Part shown: positions 10,066 through 19,899 of the stretch, in pieces
Layout of the letters: the number at the start of each line of letters is the position of its first letter
How positions within the stretch are numbered: position 1 is the stretch's first letter
Assembly: GCA_019649035.1 (NCBI GenBank)
Contig: BMAT01002305.1
Span: forward strand, 284,775 to 309,737
Length of the DNA: 24,963 nucleotides
Source: Elysia marginata
Lineage: Eukaryota > Mollusca > Gastropoda > Plakobranchidae
Direction of reading: 5' to 3'
Translations under genes and position numbers: made by a program
The notes under the pieces: generated by a model
Seen by the model: the letters and a program-made list of their open reading frames with translations, nothing else
The model's database searches: none
What the model was told of the DNA's origin: nothing

Positions 10066-10260
10066 CTCGAAGAAACCAACAGACTGAGGCCTTGAGCACC
10101 AGCAGAGCGCCCGCTGTCCCCACGATGATGGAAATGGCCGAGTTTGCCGCCTCCACTAAAAGCTTCAAAATGCTTTGTGGGCGCTTATCATAATATGGTG
10201 GACCCCTCAACGATCGATACAAAGCCATTGATGACTTGGATAATGGCCAGGCAAAAGTCA
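10066..10260 (-). CDS. Exon of an unidentified membrane protein
   Basis: A minus-strand open stretch of 195 nt with locally high GC and CpG and strongly protein-like translation. It starts about VTFAWPLSKSSMALYRS, continues through GPPYYDKRPQ, and ends in a hydrophobic segment, ISIIVGTAGALLVLKASVCW, that can span a membrane. The 3' border is a good donor (CGAG|GTATAA) in phase 1. The 5' border is less sure. An AAAG acceptor at 10262-10261 would make a symmetric phase 1-1 exon of 65 codons, but its pyrimidine tract is weak. An alternative acceptor lies 26 nt further in, and an internal ATG could make this a first exon starting MALYRSLRG. Upstream is closed by TGA at 10270-10268. The positively charged stretch before the hydrophobic segment suggests a signal-anchor or one segment of a multi-pass protein. 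I do not recognise the family. No other exon could be joined to it with confidence. Confidence 0.6.
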
Positions 10261-10281
10261 CTTTGGGTCAGTAACAGATCC

Positions 10282-10790
10282 CTGGCCTGAACCCCTACCC
10301 CCTCCTCCTACAGTTAAGAAAATGACATTGTTTAGCAGCCCTTCTTGTCTCCACTTATAAAAAAAATTAATATATTTTGATATCGTTTAACATGCTTTTT
10401 TCCTTTCCTCATTCCGAATTTGTAAAAAAATACGAAGCTGGGTCCCTCCTACAGTTAATGAATGGATTTCGGTAGTGATAGGAAGTCTTCTTTATCTCTA
10501 AGATAAGAGAAAAAAAATATTATTCTTTGACACAGTTTATTTCAAGTTTGCAAAATACCCAAAATAATTGAAAGCTGAATGAACAAAAAAATTAGAATTT
10601 CCGTCAAAAGTTCTGTTATCATAATATACTCTGGCCTGCCCCCTACCCCTACTGTTAAAACATGCATGTTCACATTGGTTTGAAGTCCTTATCTCTGCAT
10701 TGAGAAAAAAAACAGTTGTTATACTGTGAATTTGTTTGTGACTATTCTTCAAATCTCAAGTTTGCAAAATACACAATATTTAGAAATGAT
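10282..10790 (+). repeat. Three diverged copies of a local repeat of about 150-190 bp
   Basis: Segments starting near 10282, 10438 and 10631 share landmarks in the same order. CTGGCCTG followed by CCCCTACCCC occurs in the first and third copies. CTCCTACAGTTAA is shared by the first and second. A CTTATCTCT or TTTATCTCT block, an A-run, and the exact 17-mer TCAAGTTTGCAAAATAC (10542-10558 and 10756-10772) are shared by the second and third. The copies have drifted and carry indels, so this is an old tandem duplication just upstream, on the minus strand, of the membrane-protein exon. Confidence 0.6.
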
Positions 10791-10799
10791 TTATTGTAC

Positions 10800-11350
10800 T
10801 TCTGTCTCAACCACTCACTGTCTCTGTTATCAACAGACTGAGTTTATGAAATAACCTATTTCTCCAAGATTCCCTTTGACAACTTATTGTAGAGATGTAT
10901 AAATCAGGCTTTACTTGTTGATAACCATTGGGATTTTTTTCTGAGATACAATCTCTGATATTTTCAAGTATGTGTTATGCTTCAAAGAGCACATGTAGGC
11001 TACAAAAATTTTGACTTTCGCATATCTCAGTTTAAAATGTTGAAAACAGCCAACAAAAAGTACAAAGTATAGGGGCAAACCAGCAATCCTACACTAGAAG
11101 TAACAAAAGAAGTGACAGAGAAATCTTGCTGAATAATCTCTCAAGTCTGGATTTATTGGTCAAGTAAAAATTTCCATTCATGTACAAATGCACAAGTACA
11201 ATGTACTTTGCTTATATTGAGTAACAAAGAATCAGCGACCAGAAGGGCCTATCTTATGACAAAGAAGATCAACGAAGTTTCAGGATTTTTCTAAACAGCT
11301 AGAACAAAATAATTCCGAAAAAGACAATGTCGTTGTTTTTGTTGTTGTTG
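10800..11350. other. Stretch without recognised genes
   Basis: AT-rich sequence. A short (TTG)n run at about 11336-11352 lies at the edge of the decayed coding relic. Confidence 0.5.
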
Positions 11351-11359
11351 TTGATAACA

Positions 11360-11687
11360 AGCTTTGTCTCAAACAGCATATCGCACAATGCCCATTCAAG
11401 GCAAACTGAGTAATCGCATTAATAAGGAGGTCTTTTGATTACTTGTCAGAGGACACCTTTGTCTAACTGTTCGTGTCACCAATCTCGTAGCATGGCAATA
11501 CAATCTGACATCCTCCCCGAATGGAAGATGCAACAAGGCTGTTCATGCCAATGAAGGACAAGCCGTACCCGCAAAGAGGCCGATATTTCTGGACACTACC
11601 ATCACTAAAGAACGGGTGTTTAAAGAAGCGACATGATAGAGGTGTAAAAATATATCTGAATGTCTTTTTATGACGTGGACCATCCAA
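11360..11687 (-). pseudogene. Decayed coding relic, faintly NDUFA9-like
   Basis: The minus strand has a 74-codon open frame (11687-11463) followed by frameshifted remnants to about 11360. In order it shows a Rossmann-like glycine motif (CGYGLSFIGMN) and a strand ending QIVLP, then GD, then KV.SD. Next come a DLLINAI-like stretch and, in another frame, FETK at 11370-11359. The same order of landmarks (G..G.FLG, Q.IIP, GD, HLK..GD, SI..A, ETKN) occurs in NDUFA9, an accessory subunit of mitochondrial complex I. However, spacing is about 30 nt shorter than expected, at least one stop intervenes, and identity is low. No introns or poly(A) tail were seen. It is either a fragment of a retrocopy or a coincidental open frame, and the family assignment is weak. 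Confidence 0.28.
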
Positions 11688-12012
11688 ATATCACATTAGG
11701 TGAGTCGGGCAGTAGCGACCTCAAGCTGACATATAATTAAAGGTTGCGCTTGGGGCACTTTATCTCTCCAATAGAAACACCGCAAGCTGAAAAAGTTTAC
11801 AAGACAATGTAATCGTTGTCCCTACACTCATTCAAGAGTGCACTGAACGAATATTGGGATGGAAAATTGACCGTTTCTTCTAAAACTGCTTATAACAAGG
11901 CTGGTTAACAATTCCTTAGCCAAACTGTCCATGCACGCCGACTCGTGTAACGTCGGAGGACCAAAGAACACACTAAATAAACCAAAGTATGCAGGAAATG
12001 CTCGCCTTCAGT

Positions 12013-12066
12013 ATGATTCGAACATTCGACTTACGGTAGCTTCGGCAACCCACCGCCTTGTCACTT
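12013..12066 (-). mobile_element. Decayed tRNA-like (SINE) head
   Basis: On the minus strand, GTTCGAATC (12023-12015) matches a pol III B box. A degenerate A box, TGACAAGGCGG, lies at 12063-12053, 29 nt away, which is normal tRNA-like spacing. There is no pairing acceptor stem and no recognised tail or flanking duplication, so this is at best an old SINE relic. Confidence 0.35.
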
Positions 12067-12069
12067 AGA

Positions 12070-12732
12070 GAAACATAGCTAATACAATGTCGCTGTCACG
12101 CTCCTTGAACTTGACCAAACTTGACAACATCCTGATCTGATTCGAAGAGTGAGAGGATCCAGAAAAAGCTAGGGCTTAAGTGTGTGCTGCTCAAGCCAAG
12201 TTTATGAAAAGGGAATAATGCGCCTTGTGTGCATCTTGTATCTATAATGCACCTTGTATGAAGCTGTTTTTTTTTTGTATGCAGTTCTTTGCAATAAAAA
12301 GAAAACATTTTAGGGATGACCCGTTCCACATTATCACGATATTGAACGGTGATATACGTTACCATGTAGATCTATAATTGCATCTCCTGGCGTCGAGAAT
12401 CACAATATTGATCTTTCCTCCAAATACAAGATGCACTCGTTTGAATTTCCATAACCGTTTCATACTTCAGAGGGATATGCCTGCGGTAATTTCACGACGA
12501 TCCGCACAAAAAGACCTTTACAATAATTTGTATCATTTACTATTTTCAAAACGAACTGGTGATTCCATTTGCATCCTGTTGAATCCTGTGTGTTCTATCT
12601 ATAGAACTATCTCAATGCACAGTGATATTTACTCTGATCTTTTTTTTTTTTAATTTGAAATTTGACAACTGATTGCTACTGTTTCAACCTTTCCATCTTT
12701 ATACCTTTCTTTTCTCTATATAGTCATTACTT
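12070..12732. other. Stretch without recognised genes
   Basis: The open frames at 12096-12365 (minus) and 12378-12653 (plus) have no recognisable motifs, weak composition and no supporting splice sites. They are treated as chance. Confidence 0.5.
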
Positions 12733-12742
12733 TGTCTCCTTA

Positions 12743-12745
<3 letters not shown>

Positions 12746-12789
<44 letters not shown>

Positions 12790-13036
12790 TCTATCTGTCT
12801 GTTCACCTGCCTATCTATCTGTCAGTCTATATATCTATCTATTTATCTGTCTATCTTTTCTTCCTCCCTTCGATTTCAACAATCAATTGTGTAGTTACGC
12901 TCTATGTATATTTATGCTGGTTTCTCTTTCTCTCACTTGTTCTCCAGCTCTCTCTTTCTCCCCCTCTCTCTTTCTCTTTCCCTTTCTCTCTATTTACCTC
13001 TCTCTTTCCCTCTCTCTCTCTCTTTCTCTTTTTTTA
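12746..13036. repeat. (TC)n and (TCTA/TCTG)n microsatellite block
   Basis: A pure (TC) run at 12746-12786 passes into tetranucleotide TCTA/TCTG variants to about 12857. After a short unique interval, degenerate CT-rich sequence follows to 13036. The 134-codon open frame here is slippage-derived Ser/Leu sequence. Confidence 0.95.
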
Positions 13037-14320
13037 AATTCCCTTGAATATGTCAAGTTGATCTAAATCTCCGAGAATGTGGTTGACATGTGTGTGCTGT
13101 AATTTTTAGGCGATTGACATACCTTAACAACTTGGACTTGGAAACGAAGTTTTATAACCCACTGCACATGGCTTTTGCAGCTCATAAAGAAGATATTACA
13201 GTGTGTCAAGAATTATGCTTTTTTTTTCGAAATTCCCATTTCTACTCTTGTTCATGGTGATTGCGTTTTTTTTATGATCTTCAGGTTTAACGTTATATTT
13301 AAAAAGTATGCCAGAAGATGAATTCTCATTTCTCGTAAGAACAAAAAATAAGAGCTAGGTCTTAACAACTGTGTTGCTCAAAAGAAAATGCAAAGGGCGT
13401 CATTATTATCGAAGAAACTTTATTAAAACAACCAAATAAATACTTCTATTACGTATCGGCTCAATGAAATACAAAATGCTGAAGTCCTTGTAACAAGGGT
13501 TCGTGTCAATCGGGGGTACCGGCGTTAGCTATAAGTTCAAACTTTAACAGTTAAATTATATATTTAAAAAAAAATTGTTTTCTTCAGTTCAACCACAAAC
13601 AAACATTTCTTTCTTCAGCGCCTGATTCATAGCGATTCCGTAACATAAAAATCATCTTCAAACAAACGAATAAAAACTAAATCTAGTAAAATTTGTTTTT
13701 TTTTCTTTTGTAAAACATAATTTTCATACTATACTGCGATATATCGGAACGGTGGACAAAAAGCGAACAGGAAAAAAAGTTTTGAAAAATTGCTTTAAAC
13801 AAAAGGTCAAATTATGCCCTACACTGATTCGTTGCAAGTTTTTATTTCGTCATTCATAATCTCTTTCTATAAATAACTTAATGAATTTCATATATCATGC
13901 TTAGCTCAAACTTTTCATTCTGATATCATTTGATGGTTTCTTTGTTTTACAGCTTAAAAATGAAGAATATATCAATTATCTTTGCCTTTTTTTAAATAAT
14001 AATTCATCCCTAATCTGGTCCAAGACAAAATGACACAGAATGTTATGTAAATACTTTCGCTCTTAAGGTGCCACCCACCTTAAATTATTATTTTTGCCTA
14101 ACACAAAAACTAACTGCAAAAAAAAGTTATTAACGACTCAAAAGAGGTACCATCAATGAAATGAATCAAGTTTAAAACACAAGACTACCAACTTATATCA
14201 ATGCTAACTATAGTAGGCTCACAATAAAAATCTCACGTCTTCTTTTACTTACTTTCTGTCAAAAACATTAATCTCTGAAGGGAAACAAAACTTCTTTACT
14301 CATCACAGTAAAATTGAAAT
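13037..14320. other. Stretch without recognised genes
   Basis: AT-rich sequence with many T and A runs and a few pyrimidine-tract/CAG strings (13282, 13575, 13950). Each is followed by early stops in every frame, so no exon is supported. Confidence 0.5.
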
Positions 14321-14324
14321 GCAC

Positions 14325-14590
14325 ACCAAAACCAGTCGCGTCTGTGACGCGGGTCAAGTAAAGTCAGGGATGAGAGCGAGAGAGCGAGAGAGCAAAGCTG
14401 ACAGTGTGCTAGAGTGTAGCTACCCCAGGAGATGGTCGCGTAGGACACTGGGGCAGATCGCGCGTCGCTGTTTGTCGCCTTATAGCAGCTACCCTGGTAC
14501 GTGATCGAGAATTCACTCTTCACTGAGGAGCTCTCGATATGATTTTTAGACTTGGAACAGGCTGAGTAGAGAAGATCGAGAAAGCATACT
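14325..14590. other. CpG-rich, GAGA-containing patch
   Basis: A locally GC- and CpG-rich interval. It contains GAGA-type strings (GAGAGCGAGAGAGCGAGAG, about 14371-14391), a direct repeat AGCTACCC at about 14417 and 14487, and a 7-bp inverted repeat ATCGAGA (14504-14510) with TCTCGAT (14532-14538). A third ATCGAGA lies near 14575. In CpG-depleted animal DNA such patches can be unmethylated promoters or young insertions. Open frames on both strands are not protein-like. No gene start is called. Confidence 0.35.
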
Positions 14591-14649
14591 CTACTCAAAC
14601 ATTAACGGACAAGCACTTTGTACACGATTTAAGTTGTCACTAAGTTGTC

Positions 14650-14727
14650 GTCGTGGATCAGCGTGCCTCAGTGGTTTGCACGCGGACTCGTAATCTAATG
14701 GTTGCAAGTTTGATTCCTAACCACGAC
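14650..14727 (+). mobile_element. tRNA-like element (SINE head), acceptor stem intact
   Basis: GTCGTGG (14650-14656) pairs perfectly with CCACGAC (14721-14727), giving a 7-bp acceptor stem over a 78-nt tRNA-length unit. It has an A-box-like TGCCTCAGTGG (14664-14674), a GGACTCGTAATC anticodon-like segment and a degenerate B box GTTTGATTCC (14708-14717). The T stem does not pair, so it is unlikely to be a working tRNA gene. It looks like a SINE head, and the sequence after it (to about 14800) may be its body. No tail or flanking duplication was found. Confidence 0.55.
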
Positions 14728-14799
14728 TTGTGTTGTAAAATTCGTACCTGGCTATTGGCAAACTTGTGGAATGCTAGTTAAAAATTAGGCACGCTATCG

Positions 14800-15345
14800 C
14801 ACTATAATGCCCTGAAAGATGAGCTGAATTTTGCTATCGTGTTTTTGGGAGAAAGGTGTAAAATCTTGAAACTGCCTTTGGCGGTGGAAGACAATAACCA
14901 TTTTAAACGAAACTGGGGAAGGTTTATCATTAGGGCGTGGCTATTCAAGCATACACATGAATAGCCATTAAGACTGGGAAAGCATATTGCCACATTCAAC
15001 GAGAACTCACCATTCATTTAGAAAAACTGAAAACGACATAACGTTTTTGAAACAGGATTAGGGGCAATTATAGAGACCAGGCAAGCGTACTGCCATGCCC
15101 TACATACATGCTACATTTATAGTATCAAATATGTAATGCGCTCTGTAATGTTCGCTCTTACGAATAATCCTATACATGTTTGCAATACAGTAGCATCAAC
15201 TAAAACTTAAAAAAAGAAAACAATCCGAATGGCCGCGATTATCATTATTTTACACACTTTGAAAAAATAGGTAGGTGGAAGAACATATACATAACTTACG
15301 GTTTAGCCCCCTTCTCAAATTCGTTGCTCGAATTCTGCATTTAAA
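14800..15345. other. Stretch without recognised genes
   Basis: AT-rich sequence with no supported feature. The minus-strand open frame at 14802-15017 is not protein-like. Confidence 0.5.
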
Positions 15346-15347
15346 TG

Positions 15348-15482
15348 TAAAACCTAGGCTACATCTACGTCTAGAATCTAGATTATGTGTCTAATATTAT
15401 GACTGAAATCTAGAAATTAATCTGAAGTTTAAAACTAGATCTAAATCATGTTGGTATGTAAATTCTTATTAAAGCCTAGATT
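15348..15482. repeat. Degenerate CTAG/TCTAGA-rich repeat
   Basis: Many CCTAGG, TCTAGA, CTAGATCT and CTAGATT strings occur within about 135 bp, as expected of an old, eroded simple repeat based on a CTAGAT motif. Confidence 0.45.
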
Positions 15483-15959
15483 ACGTCCATCCTAGTTTTT
15501 GGGCGTCGTCGAGTTTCCTTCCTTTTTAACCGTATAACCTAGGCTCTGAATGTCAAAGTGTCTTCTATTTATTTAAAGATAAACTGCACTGAACGTCCAT
15601 GAATCTCGACAAATAAAACGTGCAGCTTGGAATGGGCACTAAATTGAGAAGCTCGCTCGATGTCAGCGATATAATCTATTTCAAAGAAGCGATGATTAAG
15701 AACAGCTAGATAAAATAATGGTATAACGGAGAGATACTGTAAAAAACGGAGAGACAAGCAGACAAAAGAAGGAGTTGGTTATGCTAATGTTTTTTTCGTG
15801 ATCCCTAAGGCTAGCAATCTTCCTAATGAGTTGAGCTGCACTTAAAAAAATAATTAAGTGATATATCTGGGTGTATAGAAGGAAATCCTAAGAGAGCGGA
15901 TTTTATACGCTTCGACAGTGCTATGAAAATGCACTACATAAATCAGAATGAGCCGGGAA

Positions 15960-15983
15960 AAGAGGAAGGAAGGAGGGAGGGAT

Positions 15984-16040
<57 letters not shown>
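15960..16040. repeat. (GA)n microsatellite
   Basis: A long pure GA run (about 15987-16038) is preceded by GGAA/GGGA variants. The matching minus-strand frame is a poly Leu/Ser artefact. Confidence 0.97.
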
Positions 16041-16042
<2 letters not shown>

Positions 16043-16424
16043 AGAGATTAACAAAAAATGCAGGAAGGTAACGTCTAAAAAAAGGTAAAAATGTAGAAGA
16101 GAAAAAAAGTTAAAAGTGTAAGTCTAAATTAGGATTTTTAGGAGATCAATGCATGGTTAAAACCGAAATCCTATTAGTTGATTTGAAACATTAATGTTTC
16201 CAACAAGCTTTATAGCATTGCTATGCAGAGTTTCCAACTTGCTGTTAATCGATCACTTAAATTTTCAAAATTGTAAAAAGATAAGCTTTTGTAAAAGTAA
16301 AACGCTTAAATTCTAAAGATATTAATGTATTTTAAGCATTTGCATGTACGCAAGTGAGATTTGGGTCTTTTCGCTGGCGGTTTGTCATAATTATACGTTC
16401 TGTTCGCAAAAGAAAAGAGACCCA
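16041..16424. other. Stretch without recognised genes
   Basis: AT-rich unique-looking sequence leading into the minisatellite. Nothing supported. Confidence 0.5.
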
Positions 16425-17740
16425 GATAATAACGATAATGATTATGACAGTTGCTGTGCCAAAACTGATGATGAAGATGATTGGGATAATGATGATGGTG
16501 ATAACAGCTATAATTATGGTGATGCTATCGGTGATGACCGTTAACATCATAGTGATGTTATTGATGTTATCTCTAATAATGATAGTGATGTTGTTGAGGA
16601 TGACAGTAATTATGATAGTAATGTTTTTATTATGTCCGTAATAATGATAGGGATGTTGTTCATGGGGACTGTGTTACTGATAGTGATGTTGTTGATGTTA
16701 TCTCTAATAATGATAGGAATGTTGTTGAAGATGTCCCTAATAATGGTAGTCATGTTGGTGATGTTGACTGCACCAGTGGTAGTGATGATGTTGATGGTGT
16801 CCGTAATAATGATAGAGATGTTATCCATGAAGGCTGTAATAATAAGAGTAATGTTTTTTATGATGGCTGTAATAATGATAGTGATGTTTTTGATGATGAC
16901 CGTGATCATGATAAAGATTTTGTTCATGATGTCATGCTGGCGATGTTGACTGCAATAGTGGTAGTGATAGTGTTCATGATGTCCGTAATAATGATAGTGA
17001 TGTTGTTCATGATAACCGTAATAATGATAGCGATGGTGTTGATGTTATCCCTGAGAAAAATAGTGATGTTGTTACGGATGACAGTAATAATGATAGTGAT
17101 GTTGTTCATGATAACCGTAATAATCATAGTAATGTTTTTCATGATGACGTGATAATGATAGTGACTTTATTCATAATGACGTGATAATGATAGAGATTAT
17201 ATTCATGATGACGTGATAATGATAGAGATTTTATTCATAATGACCGTAATAATGACAGTGATTTTGTTCATAATGACCGTAATGATGATGGTAATGTTGT
17301 TCATGATGGCCGTGATAATTATGGTAGTAATCTTGGTGATGTTGACTGCAATAGTGGTAGTGATGTTATTGATGATGTCCGTAATAATCGTATTGATTCT
17401 GTTGATGATGACTGTGATGTTGGTAAGGATGTTGTTGATGGTGACCGTGATGATGGTAAGGATGTTGTTGATGATGACCGTGATGATGGTAAGGATCTTG
17501 TTGTTGATGATCGCGATGATGGTAAGAATGTTGTTGATGATTACTGTGATGATGTTAAGGATGTTGTTAAAGATGACCGTGATGATGGTAAGGATGTTGT
17601 TGAAGATGACTGTGGTGATGGTAAGGATCTTGTTGATGATGACCGTGATGATGGTAAAAATGTTGTTGATGATGACCGTGATGATAGTAAGGATGTTGTT
17701 GATGATGACCGTGATGATGGTAAGGATGTTGTTGGTAACA
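16425..17740. repeat. 33-bp minisatellite array, about 40 units, two subfamilies
   Basis: Units of 33 bp repeat throughout. The left part (to about 17340) is diverged around CCGTAATAATGATAGTGATG followed by TTGTTCATGAT. The right part (about 17400-17735) is much more uniform, around GATGATGACCGTGATGATGG followed by TAAGGATGTTGTT. Variant blocks recur, for example GATGTTGACTGC at 16760, 16942 and 17338, the last two 396 bp (12 units) apart, showing higher-order duplication. Three 32-bp variants near 17143-17220 shift the phase. Because 33 is a multiple of three, unit frames stay open: DDDRDDGKDVV or MMTVMMVRMLL on the plus strand, and all three minus frames. The long ORFs, including 17213-17758, are therefore not evidence of coding. 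There is no signal of a promoter or splice sites. Confidence 0.93.
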
Positions 17741-17759
17741 ATAACGACGAAAAATTAGT

Positions 17760-18120
17760 AGTGTCTGAAACAACAATTTAAATCATGATCAGTAGTTTTT
17801 AATGATTCTGAAAACAAATTTGTCTACATTAGACGTTCAAAAACTTTTCTTCACAAAAGATAAAATAAAAGGGCATTGGCGTAACTGTTCCATTTGCAAC
17901 TCTAAGATGAAAAACATCGTCTTTTAAAAACTTTATCAAGTTACCGTTTTAGCAAAATGGAAAATGGCTGGAAAATCCGACATTTCTAAGAAGAAAGCGG
18001 ATTAGGCCTACTGGGGAAAATTTACGATTGCAGCTTGAATTTCACAAGACGGACTTGAAGGATAAATCAAAGGCTCTTGTCAAAGTGTCTCCATCTGACA
18101 AGATTCTTGTGCAACATCCT
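17760..18120. other. Stretch without recognised genes
   Basis: Unique-looking AT-rich sequence between the minisatellite and the next TC tract. Nothing supported. Confidence 0.5.
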
Positions 18121-18136
18121 CTCTTTGTGTGTGTGA

Positions 18137-18138
<2 letters not shown>

Positions 18139-18203
<65 letters not shown>

Positions 18204-18352
18204 CTTCTCTCTCTTCTCTCTCTCTCTTTCTCTCCCTCTCTCTCAATTTCCCTCTCTCTCTTTCTCTCCCTATCTATATACAAATCTATCTATCTCTTTT
18301 TCCTCTATTTTTCTTTCTCTCTCCTCCCATCTCTCTCTTTCTCTCCCTCTTT
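18139..18352. repeat. (TC)n microsatellite and CT-rich flank
   Basis: Long nearly pure TC run with TTC interruptions to about 18240, then CT-rich sequence with TCTA units. Open frames in it on both strands are low-complexity artefacts. Confidence 0.96.
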
Positions 18353-18656
18353 AATTTCACTTTGAAAGAGAAGTACCGGTGGTAAAGAGCGGTTATGCCC
18401 TTCACTCTCTCGCGAAAGGATTACTATGTGTAACGAAAAATAATGATGAATGGACTATTGTTTCCTTGAAACTGAACTAAGGTACGTTTTTTAATGTGTC
18501 GTTTTCAATGTTTTGACTAATGTTACAACTAAATTTGACTTATTATGTTTATGCACTCCCAAGAACAGTTTCCCTTTTGAATTTAAACTAAATGCAATTT
18601 AAACTGAATGTTGAGGATATGCTCCACTTTGTCGGATGGGCAGATCTACAATTGAA

Positions 18657-18699
<43 letters not shown>
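18657..18699. repeat. (GAT)n microsatellite
   Basis: About fourteen uninterrupted GAT units, then degenerate GAT/GGT to about 18752. The poly-Met frame over it is an artefact. Confidence 0.97.
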
Positions 18700-18754
18700 G
18701 TGATGACGATGGATGTGGTGGTTGTGGTAATGATGAAGATAATGATGATGATGC

Positions 18755-19290
18755 CCGAAACGTCATTTAAAATTCGAATCGACGATTGAAAAACAAGTTT
18801 GTAAATAAAATATATAAAATGTATGATAAGCCTTGATTCTACATTTTTTTTTAAAAATGGTCTGCCTTTAGTACTAGCATTGGCGGTTTTTTAGGAAGCT
18901 TTGAAACTAGAGAAAAGGGTAAAAAAAAGTAAGGTGTTGCGAAATGCAATGGCTGTTACACAACATCCATGGATATTTGTCAGATTTTTTATCCAATCAC
19001 CCTGTGTGATGAGACTGTATCTGAGGGGAAAATGAGGATATGATAGGAACAGTGATCTTGTTACACGCCTCTCCGTGCGGGCGTCGTCGCTAAATTTGTG
19101 GGTAATGATGGGAGTTTTTGCGCGCCCCCCCCCCCCTTTTACTTGCTAGATCTGATGTAGTTGCGTACAGTTTTTCATTTTAAATTTACTAATGAGTGCA
19201 GTGTTTCTCTCAGGCAAAATTATCGTAGAGAATGAAGTTTTCATGCAAAGGCTTACATCCTGTAACTGTATATGGTCATAACCTGGCCCT
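18755..19290. other. Stretch without recognised genes; contains a 12-C run
   Basis: Holds a run of twelve C (19125-19136) after GCGCG, and CpG-bearing sequence at about 19065-19125. An acceptor-like site on the minus strand at 19021 precedes about 40 open codons; it is listed under rejected observations. Confidence 0.45.
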
Positions 19291-19321
19291 ATAGTAGTAG
19301 CAGCAGCAGCGGTAGGGCCTT

Positions 19322-19358
<37 letters not shown>

Positions 19359-19398
19359 CAGTTATACTAGATGTTGTTGTAGTTGTTTTTTTATTAGT
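19290..19398. repeat. (TAG/CAG)n microsatellite
   Basis: TAGTAGCAGCAGCAGC, then a pure (TAG) run at about 19322-19359, then TGTTGTAGTTG and GGTAGTAGTA variants. Confidence 0.95.
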
Positions 19399-19399
19399 G

Positions 19400-19895
19400 G
19401 TAGTAGTATTCAGAGGTTATCGCAAAGTATTCTTGCCAGGTTCAGTCTAAAATTTAAGCATTTTTCATAATAATTACTCTTTTTCGTATATTTTGATTAT
19501 ATGATATCATTTAAAGATGCAAAATGTGGATGCGTGGCACGACTGAAAGTAATTGTACAGTTATTTTGCCTTGGGCCTGTTTACTTAACGGATCAATGCA
19601 CTGGTAGCAATAATCCCAAAAGCATTTTAACTACAATTATTAAGTTAGAGGGTTTTTAAAGTAACCTCATTTTGGGTTTTAATAATGCTTGTTCTTTTTA
19701 TTCCTTTATTATTCTTTTATTGTTTATTAGCATGTTTTCATGAGGCGAAACATAAGCATTTATCTACTATTCTTTGGAGGTTTTAAGTATGTCGAGCACT
19801 TTTCCTTCATGCTGTTAGCATGAAATTATGTGAAAACCTTCCTACCTATTGATCTATCAGAACACATTAGATACATGCCCCCCTCTACTTATTTT
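19400..19895. other. Stretch without recognised genes
   Basis: AT-rich sequence, nothing supported. Confidence 0.5.
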
Positions 19896-19899
19896 CCGT

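Noticed and set aside
12096..12653. 89- and 91-codon open frames on opposite strands
   Set aside because: No motif, no splice context and composition of AT-rich noise.
12662..13066. 134-codon Ser/Leu-rich open frame, and similar frames at 3795-4082, 18028-18365, 22294-22621, 15854-16054 and 132-344
   Set aside because: Translation of (TC)n or (GA)n microsatellites; no non-repetitive domain.
14296..14598. 100-codon minus-strand open frame in the CpG-rich patch
   Set aside because: No ATG at its start, unremarkable translation and an overlapping plus-strand frame of similar quality. GC-rich DNA has fewer chance stops.
16332..17152. Overlapping Ile/Met/Asn-rich open frames on both strands
   Set aside because: Left half of the same minisatellite; same explanation.
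17213..17758. A 181-codon Met/Val/Leu-rich open frame, the longest in the window
   Set aside because: It lies wholly in the 33-bp minisatellite. Because the unit is 11 codons, several frames on both strands stay open, and the translation is a simple repeat.
18960..19020. Minus-strand acceptor CCCCTCAG at 19021 followed by about 40 open codons
   Set aside because: Good acceptor, but no good donor and no recognisable protein. Acceptor mimics are common in this window.
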